From the NCBI GenBank assembly GCA_016714785.1, contig JADKCC010000002.1, forward strand, positions 682,001 through 746,000: a stretch of DNA of 64,000 bases, in the 5' to 3' direction. This document shows, piece after piece, positions 44,914-54,242 of the stretch; within the stretch, counting starts at the first letter, position 1; the number at the start of each line of letters is the position of its first letter. The DNA comes from Saprospiraceae bacterium. Lineage in GTDB: Bacteria; Bacteroidota; Bacteroidia; Chitinophagales; Saprospiraceae. Both the position numbers and the translations under genes were made by a program. The notes under the pieces were generated by a model. That model saw nothing but the letters and a program-made list of their open reading frames with translations. It was not told the DNA's origin and ran no database searches.

Positions 44914-45556
44914 ATTTGAGACTGGTTTCGTTTTCTATTCTGTAGGATACATCAAAATCTTGAAGTACAGCATCCAAAATAGGATATTGTCCCTTGTTAT
45001 ACCCCTCTTTTAAGTCGTAACTGTATAATTTTGAAAAAGCATTCCAATAAAATGCCTTAAACCCACCTTTCAGATCTTTAATTAAATTATAAATCGGTTG
45101 GCCAGTTTCTTTTTCGATCATTTTTATCATAATTTTACCTTGGAGTTTGGTAAGATTAGTCAACGGCTCTTCAAACTCTTTGGTCAACTGTTCTTCTAAC
45201 TCTGCTATTTTTTTCTTCTTTTCTCTTTTGCTCATGTGGACTGAAGCATACTCCAATTCTCTGAATATTCTTATGGCTTCTTTGGCATAGGGATAAACTT
45301 TAGCTGCATATTGTCTAGTGCGTTGGTATTTTCTGTATTCTTCATCACTTGCAAAATTACGCATTGCCGTCACACTAATATTATCCAGATCTACAAGTAT
45401 TAGTGTATCACCTTCCTCTGTTATAAATGCAGGATATACTTTACCTTCTACAAAAATTTTAGTTTCTGTTCCACCAGCTGGCTTTGGTACATCAACTTGC
45501 CCAATTAGCTTTATCGCAATTAAAGAAAAAATAAATATGGTAAGGAATTTGTACAT
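44885..45556 (-). CDS. DUF4294 domain protein
   Basis: 223 residues. Signal peptide-like start (MYKFLTIFIFSLIAIKLIGQ), then the DUF4294 core: YRKYQRTRQYAAKVYPYAKEA, a basic charged helix (SKREKKKKIAELEEQLTKEFEEPL), ETGQPIYNLIKDLKGGFKAFYWN. The family is found almost only in Bacteroidota and is of unknown function. The gene overlaps mvaD by 29 bp, so co-expression is very likely. It has a TACTTTTG promoter element upstream. Confidence 0.85.
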   Translation of the reverse strand: MYKFLTIFIFSLIAIKLIGQVDVPKPAGGTETKIFVEGKVYPAFITEEGDTLILVDLDNISVTAMRNFASDEEYRKYQRTRQYAAKVYPYAKEAIRIFRELEYASVHMSKREKKKKIAELEEQLTKEFEEPLTNLTKLQGKIMIKMIEKETGQPIYNLIKDLKGGFKAFYWNAFSKLYSYDLKEGYNKGQYPILDAVLQDFDVSYRIENETSLKYVKLNRTVK

Positions 45557-45584
45557 TAAATAATAGTTGAATATTTATCAAACG

Positions 45585-45592
45585 CAAAAGTA
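45585..45592 (-). promoter_or_regulatory. TAnnTTTG promoter element
   Basis: On the minus strand TACTTTTG lies about 28 bp before the ATG of the DUF4294 gene, head of the DUF4294-mvaD-rhodanese operon. Confidence 0.55.
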
Positions 45593-45649
45593 AGATAATT
45601 AGTTATCACATTAAAACATTATTAACAAAACCCAAAATTTGAAAAGGAA

Positions 45650-47341
45650 TTGAAATTTATAAAATTCTTTTTGTTTCTCATTATTATTTTGTTCGAATTC
45701 ACCATTGGTTATTCGCAGCATAGTTTAATCAAAATACCCTACCCTGTTAATACTGAAGATTTAGATGAAATTTGTCCTGTGGTTTCTTACGATGAAACCA
45801 CTTTGTTTTTTACAAGAGTTGCTGATGTTCAATGTGAAAAAAACCTTCATATAGATAGCGTGGATGTTTTTCAATTTTTAAATGAAGAAGATTACATAAA
45901 AAAGTTGACAGAAGTTTATAGCCAATTAGCATCGAAGCCAATAATAAATCCATTGAAATCAAGTTATAATCAAGATATTTGGTATAGCAAACTTAATAAT
46001 GGACAAACTGAAGGCATCTATCATCCTGGCTATCCAATAAATGATGTATTGCCTAATAGTATATGTTCCAATTATGGCATGTCCAATACATTTTTAGTAA
46101 TCAATCAGTTTGATCCAAAAGGAGGTATAGAACGTGGATTTTCTGTTACCGAAAAAAACAATGATGATTTTAGTTTTCCAAGACCTATAAAAATAAAAGA
46201 TTTCAATAAAATTTCATCAGAGATCAATATTGCTGCAAGTTTAGATTCTATGGTATTGATATTGGCTATGGCTGATGCTGGTAATATGGATTTGTTCATA
46301 AGTTTTAGGCTTGAGCATAATACTTATAGCGCACCTGTCAATATGGGAGGTGATGTCAATACTGAATTTCGCGAATCTACACCTATGCTCTCCCCCGATA
46401 CCAAAAGATTATTTTTCACATCAGATAGACCAGGTGGATATGGTGGTAAAGATATATTTTATATAGACAGAGTTGGACAGACTTTTTATAGTTGGACAAA
46501 TCCCATTCGTTTGTCTCCACCTGTCAATAGTAAATATGACGACTCTCACCCTCACGTCATGAAAGACAATAACAACATATTTTTTAGTTCAAATAGAGAA
46601 GGAACTAGTGATATTTATCAAGCAAAACTATTGAGACAAAAGATAGACAAAGATCTGACCGTAATAGTTCATATCATCAATGGTGAAACTGGGGAAAAGT
46701 CACCAGGCGAACTCATTTGGGGTAATGCTTATCAAGAAGAAAGACCTGGATATTTTAGATCTAAAGATGGACTTTGTGCGTATAAATTTTTCGAAAATAA
46801 ACCAGTTTGTTTTAAAGCAATCAATAGAAATATGCAAAGTATAGAAATCATAATTGATCCACAAGAACTTATTGATGAAGAGATTCATATAAAAACTCTG
46901 GAACTAGTGATGTATAGTGATGGTAGAATTTTTTTAGAAAATAAACCGACCAATCCTTTTCAGAATTTGCCTGAAAAATTAAGTGAAGAAGAAATCAAAA
47001 AAACAATACTAATCAACAATATATATTTTGAAAGAACAAAAGCTACAGTCTTGCCAGAGTCATATCCTGCGCTGAAAAAACTGTCAAATGTGCTACTTTC
47101 CAGGCCTAAACTTTATATCAGCATCATAGGACACACTGACAATGTAGGAGATCCTGATGCTCTAAAAAAACTTTCTGAAGATCGGGCTGCAGCCATAAAA
47201 ACCATCCTGATAGCAGAAGGCGTTCCAGAATGCAGAGTTACAACCTACGGCTTTGGTGGATCCAAACCTTTGGCACCAAATGATACGGAAGAAAATAAAA
47301 GTAAAAACCGAAGAGTAGAAATTAAAATTGTTTCGCAATAG
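45650..47341 (+). CDS. OmpA family protein with PD40 repeats
   Basis: 563 residues from a TTG start with GGAAT just upstream; the usual ATG is absent. Signal peptide (FLFLIIILFEFTIGYSQ). PD40/TolB-like blades at about residues 230-330 (STPMLSPDTKRLFFTSDRPGGYGGKDI, DDSHPHVMKDNNNIFFSSNREGTSDIY), a linker with a carboxypeptidase-regulatory-like part, and a C-terminal OmpA domain (about 455-563) with ISIIGHTDNVGDPDALKKLSEDRA and KSKNRRVEI. The OmpA domain binds peptidoglycan, so it is held at the outer membrane/cell wall interface. The domain order recalls PorE, a T9SS accessory protein, but is only a resemblance. Confidence 0.85.
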   Translation: MKFIKFFLFLIIILFEFTIGYSQHSLIKIPYPVNTEDLDEICPVVSYDETTLFFTRVADVQCEKNLHIDSVDVFQFLNEEDYIKKLTEVYSQLASKPIINPLKSSYNQDIWYSKLNNGQTEGIYHPGYPINDVLPNSICSNYGMSNTFLVINQFDPKGGIERGFSVTEKNNDDFSFPRPIKIKDFNKISSEINIAASLDSMVLILAMADAGNMDLFISFRLEHNTYSAPVNMGGDVNTEFRESTPMLSPDTKRLFFTSDRPGGYGGKDIFYIDRVGQTFYSWTNPIRLSPPVNSKYDDSHPHVMKDNNNIFFSSNREGTSDIYQAKLLRQKIDKDLTVIVHIINGETGEKSPGELIWGNAYQEERPGYFRSKDGLCAYKFFENKPVCFKAINRNMQSIEIIIDPQELIDEEIHIKTLELVMYSDGRIFLENKPTNPFQNLPEKLSEEEIKKTILINNIYFERTKATVLPESYPALKKLSNVLLSRPKLYISIIGHTDNVGDPDALKKLSEDRAAAIKTILIAEGVPECRVTTYGFGGSKPLAPNDTEENKSKNRRVEIKIVSQ

Positions 47342-47352
47342 GAGAATAATAA

Positions 47353-49812
47353 TCAATATGGATCTACATCTATAATCACTTTGACAGATTTGCATGCTGG
47401 GATTAGTCTTAATTTTTCTCTTTCCACCATAACGATTTCTTTTATTTTGTGTACCACTTTCGGATCTTTTTCCATTTTTATCGTGATGGTATTGATATAA
47501 TTTCCACGTATTCTAGCTATGGGTGGTATTGCTGGACCTATCAAACGATTGCCTAAAAGTTTGCTTATATTTTGGGCAAAAACTGCTGACGCATGGGCCA
47601 CAGTTCCAGCGTTTTTGTGTAGCAATTCTATCTGAATCATTCTGAAATATGGCGGATACCTAAACATTTTCCTTTCTCCCGACTCTCTGATGAAAAATCT
47701 ATCATATAAATGATGCATAGTTTCTATGATGACTGGATGGTCTGGATTATAAGTCTGAATGATGACTTTACCTTTCTTTGCTCTTCGTCCTGCTCTCCCA
47801 GAAACCTGAGTAAGTAATTGGAAAGCTCTTTCATTGGCTCTCATGTCAGGATATCGTAACAGACTATCTGCATTTAGTACACCGACCAATGCAATATTGT
47901 CAAAATCCAATCCTTTTGTAATCATTTGAGTGCCCACCAGGATGTCAATTTTTCTTTCTTCGAAATCTTGAATAATATTTTCATACGCTAGTTTTGTTTT
48001 AGCAGTATCCATGTCCATCCGTCCAATCAGTGCTGTAGGAAATAGCTCTTTTAATTCTTCTTCTATTTTTTCGGTCCCAAATCCTTGTTCCTGTAAGTCA
48101 TGGTTGCCACATGCAGGACATTGTTTAGGCATTTTAGCTCTCGAGCCACAGTAATGACATCGTAATTCATTGAAAGCCTTGTGGGTAGTCATGTGGACAT
48201 CACAATTCACACAATCAGCATGCCAACCACAGACTTGACAACTTAATGTAGGAGAGTATCCTCGTCTATTTTGAAAAAGTAGGATTTGCTCCTTGTTTAT
48301 CAAGGCATCCTCTATGGCTGAGATCAACGATTTGCTAAAAGTGCCTTTGAAACTCTTATCCTTATATTCTGGTTTTAAATCTACAATCTCTATAGTTGGC
48401 AGTACTGATTCACCATATCGGTCATTCATTTCTACCAATCCGTACTTTGCATTGATCGTATTAGCATAAGTCTCCAAGCTTGGTGTTGCACTTCCCAAAA
48501 TGATTTTTCCTTGTGTCAGATGACTCATAAAGATAGCAGCGTCCCTTGCATTATATCTTGGGCTTGGTTCATTTTGTTTGAATGAAGGATCATGTTCTTC
48601 ATCCACTATAATGAGCCCTAGATTAGAAAAAGGTAAAAATAAACCCGATCTAGCTGCTATGACTATTTTTGCCCCAAGCAACACTGCATTCCAAATTTCT
48701 ACTCGTTCTTGGTTGTTCATTCTACTATGATAGACCAATACATCTGAACCAAACATAGATTTTAGTCTCTCTACCATGTGTGTAGTGAGCGCTATTTCTG
48801 GCAATAAATATAAGGTCTGTTTGCCTTCTTGAACAGCTTTTTGGATCAATTCTGCATATACTCTAGTTTTTCCACTACCTGTGATACCGTGTAGCAAAAC
48901 AGGTTTATTGCTATTGAAATATGCATAAATTTCTTCTAAGGCTAATAATTGTTGACCACTGAGTGATTGTAAAGGTTCATGTGGCTTTTCGTCCATTGCT
49001 TTGGTAGTGATTCTGCTTAGTTTTTTCTTTTCAATGGAAAAGATAGATTTTTTGGCCAATGCTTGCATCACACTACTATCTATACCTGCCAATTGACAAA
49101 TATCTGATACAGGAATGGTGAAATTTTTATTTCTACATATTTGCACAAAAGCCAATAAAGCTTTGGTTTGATTTTCACTTTTTGTAACCAAATCGAAAGC
49201 TTCTGTCAATCTATCAGGCTGAGATTTGTATGGTTCGAGCAAGGTTGCATAATTGACCATCCTAGGCTTGAATTTTTCAATCAACTCTTCCTTTATGGAA
49301 ATGATTCTTTTGTCCAATAAACTACGTAATATAGGGAAAATCGTTTTTTTATTTAGAATATCTTGAATTTGTAAAATTGTCAGTTCATTTTGTATAGAAA
49401 CTGCTTCAGCTACGAGATATTCATCATCACTGAGTTCTTCAGTAATATCATCCATCTCACCATTAAAAACTACTCTTGTTTCACTTTCGAGTTTCAAACC
49501 AGCCGGCATGGCTACATTCATCACTTCGCCTATGGTACAACAATAATATTCTGCCATCCATATCCACAATTTTAGTTGCAAATCAGTAACCAAAGGCGTT
49601 TTGTCCAAAATTGCGATAATGGGCTTTGTTTTGTATTCTAATTTCAATTCATCGTGCAGTTCGGATATAATGGCTGAGTATAATTTATTTTTAAGTGGAA
49701 CTTCCACCCTCAAACCTACCTGTACCTCGTCCGCAAATTCTTCAGGGACGCTGTAGGTATAAAGTTTTGGCAATGCCAACGGAAAGATGACGGTTACAAA
49801 TTTTATTGGCAA
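47353..49812 (-). CDS. priA: Primosomal protein N' (replication restart helicase)
   Basis: 819 residues from a TTG start. The N-terminal 3'-DNA-binding domain (FPLALPKLYTYSVPEEFADEVQVG) is present. Helicase domain: Walker A HGITGSGKTRVYAEL, DEEHDPSFKQNEPSPRYNARD, GSATPSLET. The zinc-binding insertion has eight Cys in pairs (CQVCGWHADCVNC and CHYCGSRAK...CPACG). The C-terminal helicase motif GTQMITKGLDFDNI and LLTQVSGRAGRR are present. PriA reloads DnaB at stalled forks. It is convergent with the OmpA/PD40 gene (11 bp gap). Confidence 0.97.
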   Translation of the reverse strand: MPIKFVTVIFPLALPKLYTYSVPEEFADEVQVGLRVEVPLKNKLYSAIISELHDELKLEYKTKPIIAILDKTPLVTDLQLKLWIWMAEYYCCTIGEVMNVAMPAGLKLESETRVVFNGEMDDITEELSDDEYLVAEAVSIQNELTILQIQDILNKKTIFPILRSLLDKRIISIKEELIEKFKPRMVNYATLLEPYKSQPDRLTEAFDLVTKSENQTKALLAFVQICRNKNFTIPVSDICQLAGIDSSVMQALAKKSIFSIEKKKLSRITTKAMDEKPHEPLQSLSGQQLLALEEIYAYFNSNKPVLLHGITGSGKTRVYAELIQKAVQEGKQTLYLLPEIALTTHMVERLKSMFGSDVLVYHSRMNNQERVEIWNAVLLGAKIVIAARSGLFLPFSNLGLIIVDEEHDPSFKQNEPSPRYNARDAAIFMSHLTQGKIILGSATPSLETYANTINAKYGLVEMNDRYGESVLPTIEIVDLKPEYKDKSFKGTFSKSLISAIEDALINKEQILLFQNRRGYSPTLSCQVCGWHADCVNCDVHMTTHKAFNELRCHYCGSRAKMPKQCPACGNHDLQEQGFGTEKIEEELKELFPTALIGRMDMDTAKTKLAYENIIQDFEERKIDILVGTQMITKGLDFDNIALVGVLNADSLLRYPDMRANERAFQLLTQVSGRAGRRAKKGKVIIQTYNPDHPVIIETMHHLYDRFFIRESGERKMFRYPPYFRMIQIELLHKNAGTVAHASAVFAQNISKLLGNRLIGPAIPPIARIRGNYINTITIKMEKDPKVVHKIKEIVMVEREKLRLIPACKSVKVIIDVDPY

Positions 49813-49834
49813 CTTTGTTGAAATATTTAGGATG

Positions 49835-49842
49835 CAAAGATA
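49835..49842 (-). promoter_or_regulatory. TAnnTTTG promoter element of priA
   Basis: On the minus strand TATCTTTGCATCC lies about 22 bp before the TTG start of priA. The same CATCC follows the element upstream of pyrG. Confidence 0.65.
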
Positions 49843-49870
49843 AGAAAGAAAATGTAGAAAAATTGTTCGA

Positions 49871-50395
49871 TCAATGATACCTTTTTGCCAATTCCCACAA
49901 AACTATACCTGCGCACACAGATACATTGAGTGAGTGTTTAGTCCCATGTTGAGGTATTTCGATACAATAGTCCAAATCATTTAGTATTTCATCACTGACT
50001 CCATCCACTTCATTGCCAAAAATTACAGCAATCTTCTCGTCTGTAGGTCTAAGTTGATTCAACATCAATGATTGGTCCGTTTGCTCTACACCTATGATTG
50101 AATATCCTTCCATTTTTAGCTTCATCACAGCATCTTTAATATCTTCTACATATTCCCAAGTTACAGATTCTGTTGCTCCTATAGCTGTTTTTGTGATTTC
50201 TCTATTCGGTGGTGTAGCGCTAATGCCACAAATCACTATTTTCTCTATAGCAAAAGCATCAGCTGTTCGGAATACAGAACCAACATTAAGTGCAGACCTT
50301 ATACTATCTAAAACTGCAACTATTGGGACTTTGGCTATTACTTGGTATTCTTCCATAGAAATCCTCCCTAATTCCTCCAATTTTAGTTTTCGCAT
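49871..50395 (-). CDS. TrmH/SpoU family RNA methyltransferase
   Basis: 174 residues, SPOUT fold with the three signature motifs: DSIRSALNVGSVFRTADAF, IAVIFGNEVDGVSDEIL and IEIPQHGTKHSLNVSVCAGI. The short form lacks an N-terminal RNA-binding extension. It methylates the 2'-O of a tRNA or rRNA nucleotide; the target cannot be assigned. It starts 2 bp after the stop of pyrG, so it is in the same transcript. Confidence 0.9.
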   Translation of the reverse strand: MRKLKLEELGRISMEEYQVIAKVPIVAVLDSIRSALNVGSVFRTADAFAIEKIVICGISATPPNREITKTAIGATESVTWEYVEDIKDAVMKLKMEGYSIIGVEQTDQSLMLNQLRPTDEKIAVIFGNEVDGVSDEILNDLDYCIEIPQHGTKHSLNVSVCAGIVLWELAKRYH

Positions 50396-50397
50396 AT

Positions 50398-51999
50398 TTA
50401 TTTATTTTGTAAAGCTGCCTTTATAAAACTAACAAACAATGGATGTGGATTCTCTACTGTACTTTTTAGTTCTGGATGATATTGCACACCTACAAAGTAT
50501 GGATGATCTTTGAGTTCTACTACTTCAACCAAACCTGATTCTGGGTTTTTGCCTGTGGCCACCAATCCTGCACTTTCCATTCTATCTAGATAAACATTAT
50601 TAAACTCATATCTATGTCTATGTCTTTCACTGATATCGGCTTTGCCATAAGATTTATAACTTATAGAGTTTTTAGCTAATTTACAAGCGTAAGCACCTAG
50701 ACGCATGGTTCCACCTTTGTTAATAACCGTTTTCTGGTCATCCATTAGATCTATTACAGGATTCGGAGTGTTTGGTTCTACCTCTGTTGAGTTAGCATCT
50801 TTGATATTCAACACATTTTTTGAAAACTCAACTACAGCACATTGCATACCTAAACATATTCCAAAAAATGGAATTTTATTTTCTCTTACAAATCTGATGG
50901 CTTCCAACTTTCCAGCAATTCCGCGTTCTCCAAAACCAGGTGCTACCAAGATTCCATCCAAATTTTTTAGCTTTGAAGGTACTTCACCAGATTCAAGTTT
51001 TTCAGAATGAATTGGTACGACATTTACTTTACATTCATTGACGGCACCAGCATGGATGAATGCTTCATAAATGGATTTGTAAGCATCCTGCAATTCATTA
51101 TACTTACCTACCAATCCAATATTTACTTCATGTGTTGGGTTTTTGAGCTTTCCCAAAAATTCTTTCCATGAAGTAAGATCTGGTTCAGTATTATTCTTTA
51201 TACCCAATTTCTTAAGAACTGTTTTGTCCAATTTTTCTTTGAGCATAAGTAATGGCACATCATAAATGGTTTCTGCGTCGAGTGCTTCTATGACAGAATT
51301 TTCATCAACATTACAAAACAATGCCAATTTTTCTTTAAGCTCTTTAGGTAAATGATACTCCGTACGACAAACCAATATATCAGGTTGAATACCCGCTTGA
51401 AGCAATTCTTTGACTGAATGCTGAGTTGGTTTTGTTTTGAGTTCTTTGGCGGCTTTGAGATATGGTATCAAAGTAAGATGGACCACTAAACAATTTTCCT
51501 TACCTATTTCTCTTCTGAGCTGTCTCAATGCCTCCAAATATGGCAATGATTCGATGTCACCTACTGTACCACCTATTTCAGTGATTACGATATCCCAATG
51601 ATTGTTTTTTTCTTGAAGAGTTATACGATTTTTAATTTCATCTGTAATATGTGGGATCACTTGAACTGTTTTCCCCAAAAAAGCACCTGCACGTTCTTTT
51701 TCGATGACAGTCTGATAAATTCTACCTGTAGTTACATTGTTTGCTTGAGATGTTGGTGTATTTAGAAAACGCTCATAGTGTCCTAAGTCAAGATCCGTTT
51801 CCGCCCCATCTTCCGTTACATAACATTCTCCATGTTCGTATGGATTGAGTGTTCCGGGATCTACGTTGATATAAGGATCTAATTTCTGAATAGTCACTGA
51901 TAATCCTCTCGCTTGCAAAAGTTTGGCAAGCGATGCGGCAATAATGCCTTTTCCTAATGAAGATGTTACTCCACCCGTAACAAATATGTGTTTAGCCAT
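50398..51999 (-). CDS. pyrG: CTP synthase
   Basis: 533 residues. N-terminal synthetase domain: VTGGVTSSLGKGIIAASLAKLLQARG, KLDPYINVDPGTLNPYEHGECYVTEDGAETDLDLGHYERF, EIGGTVGDIES and the UTP-binding KTKPTQHSVKELL. The C-terminal glutamine amidotransferase domain has the nucleophile GICLGMQCAVVEF and HPYFVGVQYHPELKS. It makes CTP from UTP. Followed by the TrmH-type methylase with a 2-bp gap. Confidence 0.98.
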   Translation of the reverse strand: MAKHIFVTGGVTSSLGKGIIAASLAKLLQARGLSVTIQKLDPYINVDPGTLNPYEHGECYVTEDGAETDLDLGHYERFLNTPTSQANNVTTGRIYQTVIEKERAGAFLGKTVQVIPHITDEIKNRITLQEKNNHWDIVITEIGGTVGDIESLPYLEALRQLRREIGKENCLVVHLTLIPYLKAAKELKTKPTQHSVKELLQAGIQPDILVCRTEYHLPKELKEKLALFCNVDENSVIEALDAETIYDVPLLMLKEKLDKTVLKKLGIKNNTEPDLTSWKEFLGKLKNPTHEVNIGLVGKYNELQDAYKSIYEAFIHAGAVNECKVNVVPIHSEKLESGEVPSKLKNLDGILVAPGFGERGIAGKLEAIRFVRENKIPFFGICLGMQCAVVEFSKNVLNIKDANSTEVEPNTPNPVIDLMDDQKTVINKGGTMRLGAYACKLAKNSISYKSYGKADISERHRHRYEFNNVYLDRMESAGLVATGKNPESGLVEVVELKDHPYFVGVQYHPELKSTVENPHPLFVSFIKAALQNK

Positions 52000-52042
52000 G
52001 ATAATGTGAAGACAGAAACTTTGTTTTCTATGCTACGGGATG

Positions 52043-52050
52043 CAAAGGTA
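52043..52050 (-). promoter_or_regulatory. TAnnTTTG promoter element of pyrG
   Basis: On the minus strand TACCTTTGCATCC, about 43 bp before the ATG of pyrG. The same CATCC follows the priA element. Confidence 0.65.
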
Positions 52051-52156
52051 AAACTTTTCTCAATTTTTGATTTACATTTGGCTATTAATTCTTTGGGTCA
52101 ACCATATTTCCGAACTTTTCATTTAAAGACGACGTTGTAATATTCAAATTCATATT

Positions 52157-52534
52157 ATGTCAATCATTAAAACTCCCTTATTATTTGTAGGTTCACTAGG
52201 CGAAAAACATATTTATACATTGTATGATTCGGGTGCAAATTTATCTTGTATTCATCCAGATATCCTCGATAATCTAGAAATACCAGTAAGTCTAGGTAGG
52301 ACTAGAAAAGTAGGTACCGCTTCTGAAGGTCATTTTATTGAAGTCAATCAAAGGGTAAGTTTAGATTTTTATATGGATGATGTTTTACTATCTGATGAAT
52401 TTTTAGTCATACCAGGGTTAAGTGAAGAAGCGATCATCGGTGCTGCCACTATGCAAAAATGGCGTATAAAATTAGACTTTGAGCATGATAAAGCCATTGT
52501 TGATCCCAAAGTAGCTAAGATGCAGTTGGTGTAG
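52157..52534 (+). CDS. Retropepsin-like aspartyl protease family protein
   Basis: 125 residues, a single domain. YDSGANLSCIHPDIL (active-site DSG, in place of the more usual DTG) and LSEEAIIGAATMQKWRIKLDF (the hydrophobic-hydrophobic-Gly motif) define a clan AA aspartic protease lobe. As in retroviral proteases, it would act as a dimer. There is no signal peptide. Many bacterial relatives are of unknown function; whether it is catalytic is not tested by sequence. It is transcribed divergently from pyrG. Confidence 0.8.
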   Translation: MSIIKTPLLFVGSLGEKHIYTLYDSGANLSCIHPDILDNLEIPVSLGRTRKVGTASEGHFIEVNQRVSLDFYMDDVLLSDEFLVIPGLSEEAIIGAATMQKWRIKLDFEHDKAIVDPKVAKMQLV

Positions 52535-52649
52535 AAATTTCCAACCCTTATTATTTTTGATCTTTTGAGATTATAAGTTTACAATATCTTAACTTTCAGT
52601 TTATTATTAAGTAATATTGAAGTCATTAATTTGCATAAAATTATTTGAC

Positions 52650-52802
52650 ATGACATCTAAACATTTTTACAGCATTCTTATTGTTTTGATATTAGGTTTG
52701 CCATTCACTTTTATTGCATATTTATGGCATTTAATAGGCCAGTGTTTTGCCTTCATTAATAATTCTTTTACTGATTCCATCTCCGATCCTAGTTTTCAGT
52801 AA
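52650..52802 (+). CDS. Small single-pass membrane protein
   Basis: 50 residues from the ATG at 52650; an earlier in-frame start at 52617 lacks support. One strong hydrophobic helix (FYSILIVLILGLPFTFIAYLWHLI) with a polar C-terminus. Such short genes are common in Bacteroidota but cannot be proven from sequence. It lies in the gap between the retropepsin-like and DUF4833-like genes on the same strand. Confidence 0.45.
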   Translation: MTSKHFYSILIVLILGLPFTFIAYLWHLIGQCFAFINNSFTDSISDPSFQ

Positions 52803-52871
52803 TAAATTTTTCATTATTTTCCGATACTTATAAGTCTTTTGGATATATTTACACCATAAAGTCTGCTATTT

Positions 52872-53402
52872 ATGAATTTTGTTGAGCCTAAATCAGAAAA
52901 TTTAATCATCGAAGGTCATCAAGGAAGGCCATCATATTACCCATTTATCGAAGATTATGACAGTCTCTTGTTTTATATACAAAGAAACCAAAATCTGAAT
53001 TCTGTCATATATGAAGTCAACTTATTAGCAGGAAATTTATTAAATCTGGATAGCCCTCTGAAAATTCATTGGTTGAAATATGAAAAAAATGGTGACACTG
53101 AGCATCAAGAGCTCAATTATTTACAAAAAAAATTGGCTTATGGCTATCAACATAGTGTAATAAGTGATGAGCTGGTTGAGTTCAGATTCGTATCTTATGA
53201 CCAAATGAAATTATATCTTGGGAAAAATAAAAAAGGAAGGTACAGAGTTTTTACAAAATTGAATACCTACAATATCGAGCTAACATCTATTTACATATAT
53301 TCAGAAGATTTTGGTGTCTTTCCCCAAGTAAAATTTGCAGAATTTTTTGGTAAAAATATAGACACAGGCGACATTTTCTATAAGAAACTAAATTTGGAAT
53401 AG
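52872..53402 (+). CDS. DUF4833-like protein
   Basis: 176 residues, no signal peptide. LLFYIQRNQNLNSVIYEVNLLAG, the block SPLKIHWLKYEKNGDTEHQELNYLQKKLAYGY and ELTSIYIYSEDF fit DUF4833, a Bacteroidota family of unknown function with a conserved W and AYG(Y/F). The family name is from memory and moderately sure. It lies upstream of the barrel and Kdo-transferase genes on the same strand, with 86 bp of spacing containing a promoter element. Confidence 0.6.
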   Translation: MNFVEPKSENLIIEGHQGRPSYYPFIEDYDSLLFYIQRNQNLNSVIYEVNLLAGNLLNLDSPLKIHWLKYEKNGDTEHQELNYLQKKLAYGYQHSVISDELVEFRFVSYDQMKLYLGKNKKGRYRVFTKLNTYNIELTSIYIYSEDFGVFPQVKFAEFFGKNIDTGDIFYKKLNLE

Positions 53403-53433
53403 TATTTAATCACCAAAGTGGTCAACAAACTTT

Positions 53434-53441
53434 ATTTTTGT
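53434..53441 (+). promoter_or_regulatory. TAnnTTTG promoter element
   Basis: TATTTTTG lies 47 bp before the ATG of the beta-barrel gene, heading the likely barrel-waaA-heptose kinase operon. Confidence 0.45.
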
Positions 53442-53488
53442 GTCGTTAGTTATTAGGATACAAACTTTAGAATATTCAATTCCATAAA

Positions 53489-54238
53489 ATGCGTTCATTA
53501 TTTTCTTATATAATTCTATTAATTCTACCAATATCGCTCATTTCACAAGATGAGCCAATTAAACCCAATGATGGTCACATTTTAGGATTCGGTATCGGAA
53601 TGGGTGTCAATATGCCTTTGTCTGATTTACGTGACAGATATGGGACAAATCTAAATTTTTCTCTTGGTGGAGATTATGTCAATAAAAAAAATTGGACCGT
53701 AAATGGAGAGTTTCTCTATCTTTTTGGTAATAATATTAAAGAAGATGTTTTAGCGCCATTTCGCACCAGTTCAGGAGTCATTTTGGGCGATGACCAGCAG
53801 ATTGCAGATATTTTTCTAAGACAACGAGGTTTATTTTTGGGTTTAGGTATTGGGAAATTATTTCCATTTCAAAAATCATCAAGATCTGGTTTGAAAGTTA
53901 TAGTGAGTGGTGGAATCCTCCAACATAGTATAAAATTTGTCGATGAACGTAATTCTGTAGCGCAGGTGCGTGCAGGTAGATATGTGGGATATGACAGGTT
54001 GACAAGAGGTTTTTCGCTCAAAGAAACAATCGCCTACAAACATCTTAGTGTTGATAAAAGATTAAACTTTGAATTTGCCTTAGATTTTATCCAAGGATTT
54101 ACTTCCGAAGTCAGAGCTTACAATTTTGATACCAGATTGCCCACTTTAGCTTCAAGATTTGATATGTTGATTGGTGCCAGAATTGTTTGGAACCTTCCAT
54201 TTTATATAGGTGGTGAAGAATCCACAAGATACTATTGA
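53489..54238 (+). CDS. Outer-membrane beta-barrel protein
   Basis: 249 residues with a signal peptide (FSYIILLILPISLISQ). Alternating strands with aromatic girdles: GFGIGMGVNMPLSDL, NFSLGGDYVN, VNGEFLYLFGN, RGLFLGLGIGKLF, LKVIVSGGIL, FALDFIQGF, FDMLIGARIVWNLPFY. The YGTNLNFSLGGDYVNK pattern is common in Bacteroidota proteins encoded next to lipid A/Kdo genes; function unknown. It is followed 4 bp later by waaA, suggesting a shared transcript. Confidence 0.75.
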   Translation: MRSLFSYIILLILPISLISQDEPIKPNDGHILGFGIGMGVNMPLSDLRDRYGTNLNFSLGGDYVNKKNWTVNGEFLYLFGNNIKEDVLAPFRTSSGVILGDDQQIADIFLRQRGLFLGLGIGKLFPFQKSSRSGLKVIVSGGILQHSIKFVDERNSVAQVRAGRYVGYDRLTRGFSLKETIAYKHLSVDKRLNFEFALDFIQGFTSEVRAYNFDTRLPTLASRFDMLIGARIVWNLPFYIGGEESTRYY

Positions 54239-54242
54239 TATA

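Noticed and set aside
52617..52649. Earlier start for the small membrane protein
   Set aside because: It adds 11 residues before the helix without a ribosome binding site; the ATG at 52650 gives the usual short polar N-terminus.
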